Made by a program: the position numbers and the translations under genes
Notes under the pieces: generated by a model
Seen by the model: the letters and a program-made list of their open reading frames with translations, nothing else
Told to the model about the DNA's origin: nothing
Databases searched by the model: none
Origin: Actinomycetales bacterium
Lineage (GTDB): Bacteria; Actinomycetota; Actinomycetes; Actinomycetales; Beutenbergiaceae
Reading direction: 5' to 3'
Length of the DNA stretch: 6,583 bases
NCBI GenBank assembly: GCA_016649925.1
Contig: JAENWO010000144.1
Span: forward strand, 1 to 6,583
Shown here: piece after piece, positions 1 to 6,427 of the stretch
How positions within the stretch are numbered: position 1 is the first letter of the stretch
Layout of the letters: each line of letters begins with the position of its first letter

Positions 1-3000
1 CGTCGACACCGCCGCGCTCCAACGCCGCCTGCTCGAGGCCACCCGCACCTGGGAGGAGAGGCTCGCCGACGCCGTCCACGCGGAGCACGCGGAGCACGCC
101 GTCCACGCGGAGCACGCGGGGCACGCCGTCCACGACGAGCACGCCGAGCGCGACGACGAGAGCGCGGCCCGCGTCGTCAGCCGGTTCGCGGGTGGTTTCC
201 CCGAGGCCTACAAGGAGGACTTCGACTTCCCGGCCGCCGTCTACGACCTGGGCCGGCTGGAGGCGCTGGCGAGCGAGACCGACGTCTCGGTGCACCTGTA
301 TGACCCGGACCAGGGATCACCCAGGGTCCGCCGCTTCAAGCTCTACCGGCGCCACCCGCTGTCCCTGACCGACGTGCTGCCGATGTTCACCGACCTCGGC
401 CTGGAGGTCATCGACGAGCGGCCGTACGAGATCACCGACAGCGACGACTTCGAGGTGCACGTCTACGACTTCGGCCTGGGCGCTGCCAGCGCCGAGGTCT
501 GGGGCGATGACGGCGCGACGGCGAATGCGTTCGAGGAGGCGTTCGTCGCCGTCTGGTCGGGCCGCGCCGAGAGCGACGCCCTGAACGCCCTCGTCCTCAC
601 CGCCGGCCTGCACTGGCGGCAGGTGGTCATCCTGCGCACGATCGCCCGGTACCTGCGACAGATCGGGTCCGCGTTCAGCGTCGAGTACCAGGAGGCCGCA
701 CTCGTGGCCAACCCCGCGCTCGCGGCCCAGCTGGTCGAGCTCTTCGAGACCCGGTTCGACCCGGACGGCCCGGCAGCCGGTCCGGGACGGGGGCGCGACC
801 GCGCCGAGCAGGAGGTCGCCGACGCAGTCTCCACCGGCCTGGAGTCCGTCGCGAGCCTGGACCAGGACCGGATCCTGCGCGCCTTCGTCGGAGTGGTCCG
901 GGCGACGCTGCGGACCAACTACTACCGCGTCGGGCCCGACGGCGAACCGGCACCGCAGGTGAGCCTCAAGCTCGACTGCCACCGGGTTCCGGGCCTGCCG
1001 GACCCGAAGCCGATGTTCGAGATCTGGGTCTACGGACCCCGGGTCGAGGGCGTGCACCTACGCTTCGGGAAGGTCGCCCGGGGTGGGTTGCGCTGGAGCG
1101 ACCGCCGCGAGGACTTCCGCACGGAGGTCCTCGGGCTGGTCAAGGCGCAGATGGTCAAGAACGCCGTGATCGTCCCCACCGGCTCGAAGGGCGGGTTCAT
1201 CGCCAAGCGGCTCCCCGACCCCGGCGTGGACCGGCAGGCCTGGCTCGACGAAGGCGTTGCCGCGTACAAGAGCTTCATCCGCGGGATGCTGGACATCACC
1301 GACAACCGGGTGGGATCTGCCGTCGTGCCGCCCGCGCGGGTGGTGCGCCACGACGACGACGACCCGTACCTGGTGGTGGCGGCGGACAAGGGCACCGCCT
1401 CGTTCAGCGACATCGCGAACGACCTGTCGCGAGAGTACGGCTTCTGGCTGGACGACGCGTTCGCCTCGGGCGGGTCCGCGGGCTATGACCACAAGGCCAT
1501 GGGTATCACCGCGCGCGGGGCGTGGGAGTCGGTCAAACGGCACTTCCGCGAGTTCGGTCAGAACACCCAGACCGAGGACTTCACCGTGGTGGGCATCGGT
1601 GACATGAGCGGCGACGTGTTCGGCAACGGCATGCTGCTCTCGGAGCACATCCGCCTCGTCGCGGCCTTCGACCACCGGCACGTCTTCCTCGATCCGACCC
1701 CGGACGCGGGCCGCTCCTACCCGGAACGGAAGCGGCTGTTCGAGCTGCCACGCTCGTCCTGGGCCGACTACGACGCCGGGCTGCTCAGCGAGGGCGGGGG
1801 CGTGTTCCCGCGCTCGGCGAAGTCGGTGCCGGTCAGCCGCCAGGTGCGCGAGGCGCTCGGCCTGGACGAGGCTGTCACCGCCCTGACCCCGGCCGAGCTC
1901 ATCCACGCGATCCTGCTCGCGCCCGTCGACCTGGTCTTCAACGGCGGGATCGGCACCTATATCAAGTCCTCACGCGAGAACAACGCCGACATCGGCGACC
2001 GGGCCAACGACGCGATCCGCGTGGACGGCGGCGACCTGCGGTGCCGGGTGGTGGGCGAGGGCGGCAACCTCGGCGCGAGCCAGCTGGGCCGGATCGAGGC
2101 CGCGAGCAACGGCGTGCGGATCAACACCGACGCTATCGACAACTCCGCCGGCGTCGGCACCTCGGACCGCGAGGTCAACATCAAGATCCTGCTCACCGGA
2201 CTCACCCGGGACGGCGTCCTGACCATGGACGAGCGCAACGAGCTGCTCGCCTCCATGACGGACGAGGTGGCCCACCAGGTGCTGCGGGACAACTACGAGC
2301 AAAACGTGCTGCTCGGCAACAGCCGCGCCCAGAGCCTCGCGATGCTGCCCGTCCACCACCGGCTGATCCAGTGGCTGGAGGCACGCGGTGAGCTGGACAG
2401 GGCCATCGAGTACCTGCCCGGCGACGCGGAGATCGCCCGGCGCGAGGGAGGCGGCCAGGGCCTGACCCTGCCGGAGTTCTGCGTGCTCGTGGCCTATTCG
2501 AAGCTGGCGCTGAAGGCGGACCTGACCGGCACCGACCTCGCCGACGGGCAGTGGTTCCAGCAGACGCTGGCCGACTACTTCCCCGAGGCCATCCGCGAGC
2601 GGTACGCCGACCAGCTGGCCGAGCACCCGCTGCGCCGGGAGATCATCATCAACGCGGTGGTGAACTCGATGGTGAACCGCGGGGGCATCACGTTCGCCTT
2701 CCGAGCCACCGATGAGACCGGGGCCAGCAGCGAGCAGGTGGCACAGGCGTTCGTGGCGTCCCGGGAGATCTTCGGCCTCTCGGAGTACGTCGCGGCGGTG
2801 GAGGCCCTGGACAACGTGGTGGACACGGCCACCCAGACCTCCCTCTACCTCGGCTTCCGCAGGCTGCTGGACCGGGCCTCGCGGTGGTTCGTGCACAACC
2901 GCCCCGACTCCGTGGACGTCGAGGCGGAGGTGGAGCGCTTCCGCGGCCCGGTGCAGCAGTTCGCCGGCCGGATGGGGGGCCTGCTGCTCGGCGCGGAGCA

Positions 3001-3499
3001 CGAGCGGTACACCGAGCGGGTGGCGGAGCTGCGGGTTGCGGGCGTGCCGCAGGAGCTGGCTGAAAGCGCGACCGGGCTGCTCGCCTCGCTCTCCCTGCTC
3101 GACGTGGTGGAGATCGCGGACGGGTCCGACGGGGCGCTCGAGGAGGTCGCCCCGCTCTACTTCGCCGTCTCCGAGCACTTCGGCATCGACGACCTGCTGA
3201 TCCGGGTGGCCGGCCTCCCCCGCGACGACCGGTGGGACGCGCTGGCCCGGGCGGCGATGCGGGACGACCTGTACTCCGCGGTGGAGGCACTCACGCGTGC
3301 GGTGCGCGCCGGGAGCTCGCCCGCCGGGGACGTCGAGGCGCGGATCGCCGAGTGGTCGGAGGCCGGGGGTTCGGCGGTCCCCCGGGCCGTCTCGTCGCTC
3401 GAGGCGATCTCCGCCATCGAACAGCCCGGCATCGCATCGCTCTCGGTTGCGCTGCGCACCCTGCGGGCTCTCGTGCGTCCGGTGACAGCGACCGGCTGA
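1..3499 (+). CDS. gdh: NAD-specific glutamate dehydrogenase (large ~180-kDa type), 5'-truncated by the window edge
   Basis: Catalyses reversible oxidative deamination of L-glutamate to 2-oxoglutarate and ammonia with NAD in the cytoplasm. The reading frame (codons start at base 2) is open from the window edge to TGA at 3497-3499, giving ~1165 residues. Family members are about 1600 residues, so roughly the N-terminal quarter lies outside; the GTG at 290 is internal, not the start. Numbering residues from base 2, an ACT-like regulatory segment (about 96-146, with LSLTDVLPMF and GLEVIDERPY) precedes the catalytic core. The core shows RGGLRWSDRR (360-369), the substrate-site PTGSKGGF with Lys396, the dinucleotide-binding GIGDMSGDVFGNGM (~531-544), NGGIGTYIK (647-655) and GEGGNLGASQLG (from 685). 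The long helical C-terminal region typical of the family follows. No frameshift is seen. An in-frame 27-bp tandem repeat sits near the left edge. Family assignment is strong; allosteric behaviour cannot be read from sequence. Confidence 0.96.
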   Translation, partial: VDTAALQRRLLEATRTWEERLADAVHAEHAEHAVHAEHAGHAVHDEHAERDDESAARVVSRFAGGFPEAYKEDFDFPAAVYDLGRLEALASETDVSVHLYDPDQGSPRVRRFKLYRRHPLSLTDVLPMFTDLGLEVIDERPYEITDSDDFEVHVYDFGLGAASAEVWGDDGATANAFEEAFVAVWSGRAESDALNALVLTAGLHWRQVVILRTIARYLRQIGSAFSVEYQEAALVANPALAAQLVELFETRFDPDGPAAGPGRGRDRAEQEVADAVSTGLESVASLDQDRILRAFVGVVRATLRTNYYRVGPDGEPAPQVSLKLDCHRVPGLPDPKPMFEIWVYGPRVEGVHLRFGKVARGGLRWSDRREDFRTEVLGLVKAQMVKNAVIVPTGSKGGFIAKRLPDPGVDRQAWLDEGVAAYKSFIRGMLDITDNRVGSAVVPPARVVRHDDDDPYLVVAADKGTASFSDIANDLSREYGFWLDDAFASGGSAGYDHKAMGITARGAWESVKRHFREFGQNTQTEDFTVVGIGDMSGDVFGNGMLLSEHIRLVAAFDHRHVFLDPTPDAGRSYPERKRLFELPRSSWADYDAGLLSEGGGVFPRSAKSVPVSRQVREALGLDEAVTALTPAELIHAILLAPVDLVFNGGIGTYIKSSRENNADIGDRANDAIRVDGGDLRCRVVGEGGNLGASQLGRIEAASNGVRINTDAIDNSAGVGTSDREVNIKILLTGLTRDGVLTMDERNELLASMTDEVAHQVLRDNYEQNVLLGNSRAQSLAMLPVHHRLIQWLEARGELDRAIEYLPGDAEIARREGGGQGLTLPEFCVLVAYSKLALKADLTGTDLADGQWFQQTLADYFPEAIRERYADQLAEHPLRREIIINAVVNSMVNRGGITFAFRATDETGASSEQVAQAFVASREIFGLSEYVAAVEALDNVVDTATQTSLYLGFRRLLDRASRWFVHNRPDSVDVEAEVERFRGPVQQFAGRMGGLLLGAEHERYTERVAELRVAGVPQELAESATGLLASLSLLDVVEIADGSDGALEEVAPLYFAVSEHFGIDDLLIRVAGLPRDDRWDALARAAMRDDLYSAVEALTRAVRAGSSPAGDVEARIAEWSEAGGSAVPRAVSSLEAISAIEQPGIASLSVALRTLRALVRPVTATG
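71..151 (+). repeat. 27-bp in-frame tandem repeat (3 copies) inside the glutamate dehydrogenase gene
   Basis: Three consecutive 27-bp units at 71-97, 98-124 and 125-151 encode AVHAEHAEH, AVHAEHAGH and AVHDEHAER (window residues 24-50). The first two DNA units differ by one base; the third has diverged further. The His/Ala/Glu-rich stretch follows a TRTWEERLAD helix and precedes the FPEAYKEDF segment leading into the ACT-like domain. It is therefore probably a surface linker that grew by slippage or unequal crossing-over in whole codons. Confidence 0.85.
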
Positions 3500-3527
3500 C
3501 CCCCGAGGCCCGCAAGACGGCACGCCG

Positions 3528-4823
3528 CTAGCCCGCTGCAGAACGGCCTTCCGCGCGCAGGCGTTCCTGCGCGACGTCGTAGACCTTGAGGACGGCCGCC
3601 CCCGCGACGTCCCAGCTCAGCCGCCGTGCGTGCCGGTACGCTCCCATCCCCAGCAGGGCCCGGCGGTCGGGGTCGGCCAGGAGGTCGGACAGTGCCCGCG
3701 CCCACCCGCGGGCGCCGTGGCCCCGGACCAGGATTCCGGAGACGCCGTCCACCACGACGGTGCGCAGACCGCCCACGCCGGCGGCGACCACTGGCGTACC
3801 GCAGGCCTGCGCCTCGGCGGCGACCAGGCCGAAGGACTCAGTGCGCGACGGCACCGCCACCAGGTCGGAGGCGCGGTACCACTGGGCCAGGGCTGCCCGC
3901 TCGACCGGCGGACGGATCCGGACCCTGTCCGCCACACCGAGCCTGGCCGCGAGAGCATGCAGCTCCCCGACGGCACGCGGGTCACCGCTCGGTCCACCGA
4001 GGACGACGAGCAGAGGGACGGGGAGCCCGCGCGCGCTGATCGCGGCCAGGGCCCGCACCAGCACGTCGGGAGCCTTGAGCGGCTGGATACGACCGGCGAA
4101 CAGGATGACCTGCTCGCCGGCGGGCAGCCCGACGACACCGCGGGCACGGTCCTGGGCGGACGCCAGCCCGGCCGGTCCGACGTCGGCCGTCCCCGGGTTG
4201 AACAGGTCCAGGTCGATCCCCGGTGCGACGACGTGCACCGAGGCGGGATCGGCGTCGTACATCTCGACCAGGTCGGCGGCCTCCTTGGCCGTGCTTGCCA
4301 CCAGGGCGTGCGACGCCGCGACCACCTGCCCCTCGCCGATCACCCGGCCGAGCGGCTCGGGGCTGTCCCCCGGGGCGAGCGCGGCGTTCTTCACCTTGGC
4401 GAGCGTGTGCATCGTGTGCACCAGTGGGACCTGCCACCGGTCCGCCGCGGCCTGGCCCACCTGACCGGAGAGCCAGTAGTGGGAATGCACGACGTCGTAC
4501 CGCGCCGGGGCTCTTCCGGCCTCGGTGCGCAGCAGCCCCGCTGTGAAGGCGCACAGCTGGCCGGGCAGCTCGGCCTTGTCGAGTCTCTCGTAGGGCCCGG
4601 CGGGGATGTGGCGGACGAGCACCCCCTCGGACAGCTCGACGGCGTCCGGCAGGGTCGAGTCCGTGGCGCGCGTGAAGATCTCGACCCGCGCACCGCGACC
4701 TGCGAGCGCCTGGGCGAGCCCGGTGACATAGACGTTCATGCCACCCGCATCTCCCGTCCCGGGCTGGTCGAGCGGCGAGGTGTGCACGGAGAGCATCGCG
4801 ATGCGTGGCTGGTCCTGCGGCAT
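3528..4823 (-). CDS. mshA: MshA, D-inositol-3-phosphate glycosyltransferase (mycothiol biosynthesis)
   Basis: First committed step of mycothiol synthesis: transfers GlcNAc from UDP-GlcNAc to 1L-myo-inositol 1-phosphate, forming GlcNAc-inositol-phosphate, in the cytoplasm. The 431-residue product is a GT-B fold, GT4-family enzyme of normal length. The N-terminal domain has the MshA signature SVHTSPL..PGTGDAGGMN (Asn30), then Lys83, HSHYWLSG (113-120, Tyr116), HTMHT (Thr140) and Arg160. These match in spacing the inositol-phosphate contacts I recall from the Corynebacterium glutamicum structure. The C-terminal domain has FAGRIQPLKAP (Arg245, Lys250) and ESFGLVAAE (Glu329 and Glu337, the GT4 EX7E motif) followed by ACGTPVVA. 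The ATG at 4823 is preferred over an in-frame ATG at 4886 because GAGAGGAG lies 4 nt upstream and homologues begin just before the SVHTSP motif; the extra 21 residues look like translated leader. Stop is TAG at 3528-3530, 28 bp from the convergent glutamate dehydrogenase. Confidence 0.97.
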   Translation of the reverse strand: MPQDQPRIAMLSVHTSPLDQPGTGDAGGMNVYVTGLAQALAGRGARVEIFTRATDSTLPDAVELSEGVLVRHIPAGPYERLDKAELPGQLCAFTAGLLRTEAGRAPARYDVVHSHYWLSGQVGQAAADRWQVPLVHTMHTLAKVKNAALAPGDSPEPLGRVIGEGQVVAASHALVASTAKEAADLVEMYDADPASVHVVAPGIDLDLFNPGTADVGPAGLASAQDRARGVVGLPAGEQVILFAGRIQPLKAPDVLVRALAAISARGLPVPLLVVLGGPSGDPRAVGELHALAARLGVADRVRIRPPVERAALAQWYRASDLVAVPSRTESFGLVAAEAQACGTPVVAAGVGGLRTVVVDGVSGILVRGHGARGWARALSDLLADPDRRALLGMGAYRHARRLSWDVAGAAVLKVYDVAQERLRAEGRSAAG

Positions 4824-4827
4824 CGGG

Positions 4828-4835
4828 CTCCTCTC
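4828..4835 (-). promoter_or_regulatory. Ribosome binding site of mshA
   Basis: On the minus strand GAGAGGAG is followed by CCCG and then the ATG at 4823-4821. This purine-rich Shine-Dalgarno match decides the start codon in favour of the internal ATG rather than the upstream ATG at 4886. The 4-nt spacer is slightly short but workable. Confidence 0.75.
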
Positions 4836-4863
4836 GTGCCGGGGGTCCAGTTGACTCCCCCTG

Positions 4864-4884
4864 CGGGCCGGGCTGCGGCCCGGC
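4864..4884 (-). other. GC-rich dyad in the mshA leader (alternative hairpins)
   Basis: CGGGCCG (4864-4870) pairs with CGGCCCG (4876-4882) around a 5-nt loop. An overlapping alternative pairs GCCGGGC (4867-4873) with GCCCGGC (4878-4884). The dyad lies about 30 nt upstream of the mshA ribosome binding site in the presumed leader. No T-run follows on either strand, so it is not a classical terminator. In GC-rich DNA such dyads can arise by chance. Confidence 0.4.
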
Positions 4885-4919
4885 ACCCCGCGAGGGCGGC
4901 CCGTGTGCCCCGATCGGTG

Positions 4920-4949
4920 CGACGGGCAAGGGCGCCCCTTGCGCCGTCG
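4920..4949 (-). promoter_or_regulatory. Strong near-perfect inverted repeat at the predicted mshA transcript start
   Basis: GACGG (4921-4925) plus GCAAGGG (4926-4932) pair with CCCTTGC (4936-4942) plus CCGTC (4944-4948). The loop is 3 nt, there is a single bulged G at 4943, and a closing C-G pair (4920/4949) makes 13 pairs in total. It lies in the 192-bp gap between mshA and the insertion sequence, just downstream of the -10-like GATAAT. It could be an operator, a 5'-end mRNA hairpin or a U-less terminator of transposase read-through; no T-run is present. The dyad itself is seen directly; any function is inference. Confidence 0.5.
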
Positions 4950-4954
4950 GTGTC

Positions 4955-4960
4955 ATTATC
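4955..4960 (-). promoter_or_regulatory. Possible -10 element for mshA
   Basis: GATAAT on the minus strand is the only clear AT-rich -10-like hexamer in the 192 bp upstream of mshA, and would place transcription start near 4948, leaving a leader of about 125 nt. No -35 match is found 16-18 bp upstream, which is common for actinobacterial promoters but weakens the call. No GGAAT...GTT SigR-type promoter was seen. Confidence 0.3.
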
Positions 4961-5015
4961 GCGTGCATCCAGGCAGAGGGAGCCCCGCAGCGGCCCAAGT
5001 CGATGCCTCCCGCCT

Positions 5016-5040
5016 GTTGCCTCGTGTCAAGATGCCCGCG
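5016..5040 (+). repeat. Left outer terminal repeat L1 of the insertion sequence
   Basis: Reads GTTGCCTC, seven bases GTGTCAA, then GATGCCCGCG. It matches L2 at 21 of 25 positions and matches the right-end copies in inverted orientation. The transposase stop codon (TGA on the minus strand, 5027-5029) lies inside it. Confidence 0.85.
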
Positions 5041-6280
5041 TAGTTCTCTTCGTTGCCTCGTCTGAAAGTGCCCGCGTGGGGGCGGGGTCGACGGGCAGCC
5101 TGGCGGGCTGGTGCTTGGCTCTGACGGTGGCCAGGATCTCGTCTTGCAGGTCGAGGATGTCGCGGCGTAGCTGGGCGGGGTTGAGCCGCGTGTACAGGCG
5201 GGTGAGGGCGGTCTTGGCCTTCTTGGTGACGTTCGGATCGGCCAGCACCCGCTGGTAGGGCGTCTGGGCGGTGTCGTAGCGCTTGGTGACCTTCGCGCCG
5301 TGGCGGTGCTTCTCGATGAGCTTCTGGCTGGGGGAGAAGAAGTTGTTCTGCAGTCGCAGCAGGCCGTAGAGCCGGTTGAGCAGGTCCTGCTCGGCGGGGG
5401 TGTCGTAGCGGTGGTAGCCCACCGCCTTGCGCACCACCGACCAATTCTTCTCCTCCACGTGGGCCCCGTCGTTCTTGTTGCCCGCCCGGGAGCGGGTGAA
5501 GGTGAGCTCGTGCTCCTCACACCAGCGCACCAGGTGGTGGTTGATAAATTCCGAACCGTTGTCCGAATCGATGCCCTTGATCGGGAACGGGAAGGCCTCC
5601 CGGATGTCGACCAGGGCGGCGAAGACCCACTTCTGGGCCTTGTTCTTCACCGCCTGGGTCTCGGTCCAGCCGGTGTGGATGTCGGTGACGGTCAGGGTCT
5701 GGCAGAAGTCGCCCGAGGGGTCCCCGCCCTCGTGGCCGACGCAGTCGATCTCGACGAACCCGGGGCGCTGCTCGTCCCACTGGGCCCAGGTACGGATCGG
5801 GATCTGTGACTTCAGCAGCGTGCCTGGTTTGGTGCCCGAGCGGCCCTTGAGCGCCAGCTTCTTGCGGTCCGCGGCGAGCCGGCGATCGATCGTGGCCGCC
5901 GACATCGAGCACAGCAACGCGGCGGTCTCGTCGGTGATGTCCAGCTCCCCGCACCCCCGCAGCCGCTCGACGATCTCGGCCATGAACGGCGCCATCCGCT
6001 TGCCGGCCGCGCAGTTCATCACCGCCCACACCTTGCGCAGCGCGGCGATGACCTCCTCGCCGTACTTCGGTGGCCGTGGCTTGGCCGGCTTGCGTCGAGT
6101 CCGTCCTACCGGACGCGTGCCCAGCGCCTGGCGCAGCGCCTTGCGGGCGTGATCGCGGTGCCAGCCCGTGGTGGCGCACAGCTCGTCCAGGATCTGCTTC
6201 TTCGCGCCCTTCGACGCCGACCGGTACCGGGTCGCCACCGTCCGGGTCACTGCCTGCCGTTCTCTCATCGTCAACACCAT
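5027..6280 (-). CDS. DDE transposase / integrase-core (rve) protein of the insertion sequence
   Basis: A 417-residue transposase that would cut and join the element ends. The N-terminal part carries two helix-turn-helix-like segments: about 28-50 (KKQILDELCATTGWHRDHAR) and 115-139 (ITDETAALLCSMSAATIDRR), expected to bind the end repeats. The catalytic RNase H-like core has the full triad: Asp179 in VEIDCVGHEGG, Asp240 in DSDNGSEF and Glu276 in DGAHVEEKNW. Exactly 35 residues separate the second Asp from Glu, i.e. DD(35)E. The C-terminal region is basic. No frameshift or internal stop is seen, so it appears intact. The ATG at 6280 is taken as start; an in-frame ATG at 6268 is equally possible because neither has a convincing ribosome binding site. 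The last ~16 codons run through terminal repeat L2 and the stop lies in L1. It reads towards mshA. Exact IS family unknown; rve-type DDE class is secure. Confidence 0.93.
   Translation of the reverse strand: MVLTMRERQAVTRTVATRYRSASKGAKKQILDELCATTGWHRDHARKALRQALGTRPVGRTRRKPAKPRPPKYGEEVIAALRKVWAVMNCAAGKRMAPFMAEIVERLRGCGELDITDETAALLCSMSAATIDRRLAADRKKLALKGRSGTKPGTLLKSQIPIRTWAQWDEQRPGFVEIDCVGHEGGDPSGDFCQTLTVTDIHTGWTETQAVKNKAQKWVFAALVDIREAFPFPIKGIDSDNGSEFINHHLVRWCEEHELTFTRSRAGNKNDGAHVEEKNWSVVRKAVGYHRYDTPAEQDLLNRLYGLLRLQNNFFSPSQKLIEKHRHGAKVTKRYDTAQTPYQRVLADPNVTKKAKTALTRLYTRLNPAQLRRDILDLQDEILATVRAKHQPARLPVDPAPTRALSDEATKRTTRAS
5052..5076 (+). repeat. Left inner terminal repeat L2 of the insertion sequence
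   Basis: Reads GTTGCCTC, GTCTGAA, then AGTGCCCGCG, in the same orientation as L1 and offset by 36 bp. It overlaps the 3' coding end of the transposase, so the C-terminal codons and the end repeat share the same DNA. Confidence 0.85.
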
Positions 6281-6324
6281 GTCTCACGTTGGCCCGCCAT
6301 CCCTGCCTCCCGGCCGCAGACACG

Positions 6325-6336
6325 CCGCCTAGGCGG
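6325..6336. promoter_or_regulatory. 12-bp perfect palindrome upstream of the transposase gene
   Basis: CCGCCTAGGCGG is self-complementary over 12 bp, lies 45 bp upstream of the transposase ATG and touches the inner right repeat. It might serve as a dimer-binding operator or limit read-in, but it is short and GC-rich, so chance is possible. Confidence 0.25.
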
Positions 6337-6357
6337 GCATCTGACTCATGAGGCAAC
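6333..6357 (-). repeat. Right inner terminal repeat R2 of the insertion sequence
   Basis: On the minus strand it reads GTTGCCTC, eight bases ATGAGTCA, then GATGCCCGC. Both flanking blocks match L1 exactly, with one extra base in the centre. It lies 52 bp upstream of the transposase start codon. Confidence 0.85.
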
Positions 6358-6367
6358 GAAGCCGTTT

Positions 6368-6391
6368 CGCGGGCATTTTCGATGAGTCAAC
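6368..6391 (-). repeat. Right outer terminal repeat R1 of the insertion sequence
   Basis: On the minus strand it reads GTTGACTC, six bases ATCGAA, then AATGCCCGCG. It is offset 34 bp from R2, almost the same as the 36-bp L1-L2 offset. It begins with TTGACT, which resembles a -35 hexamer facing the transposase gene, but no good -10 box follows at 16-18 bp. Confidence 0.82.
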
Positions 6392-6427
6392 GCGGGGGCT
6401 CGCCGGGGCCGTGCCGACGGTTACCCT

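Larger units (their letters stand above)
5016..6391 (-). mobile_element. Insertion sequence (~1.38 kb) with DD(35)E transposase and doubled terminal repeats
   Basis: A single transposase gene on the minus strand is bracketed by inverted ~24-25 bp repeats at 5016-5040 and 6368-6391. Each has a second, inward copy in the same orientation as its outer partner (5052-5076 and 6333-6357). The outermost bases read inward as GTTGCCTC at the left and GTTGACTC at the right, so the element is taken to span these tips. No convincing target-site duplication is visible in the flanks (CCTCCCGCCT at left, GCGGGGGCTC at right). The family could not be fixed: the transposase is an rve-type DDE enzyme, perhaps of the unclassified (ISNCY) group. 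It separates mshA from the repeat-bearing DNA at the right. Confidence 0.85.

Noticed and set aside
1349..1366. Acidic HDDDDP stretch in glutamate dehydrogenase as an unusual insertion
   Set aside because: It precedes the conserved PYLVVAADKGTA segment and, as far as I recall, acidic residues here are normal in the family.
1970..3523. 517-codon minus-strand open frame opposite the glutamate dehydrogenase gene
   Set aside because: It lies antisense to a well-conserved gene, its translation is low-complexity His/Arg/Gly/Val-rich with no recognisable motif, and such shadow frames are expected in GC-rich DNA.
3500..3527. Bidirectional terminator between the convergent glutamate dehydrogenase and mshA genes
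   Set aside because: The 28-bp gap contains no stable stem-loop and no T-run on either strand.
4824..4886. Upstream in-frame ATG at 4886 as the mshA start
   Set aside because: The extra 21 residues do not resemble an MshA N-terminus, while the ATG at 4823 has a strong Shine-Dalgarno sequence and gives the usual length.
3630..5258. 542-codon plus-strand open frame antisense to mshA and running into the insertion sequence
   Set aside because: It crosses the boundary between host DNA and the mobile element, is antisense to mshA with its clear motifs, and has no recognisable domain.
3982..5520. 512-codon minus-strand open frame joining parts of mshA and the transposase in another frame
   Set aside because: It is a Pro/Arg/Ser/Thr-rich shadow frame overlapping two genes whose real frames are unambiguous.
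5004..6312. 9-bp direct repeat TGCCTCCCG at 5004-5012 and 6304-6312, considered as a target-site duplication
   Set aside because: The right copy lies inside the element, between the transposase start and the inner right repeat, so it cannot be a flanking duplication; it is likely chance in GC-rich DNA.
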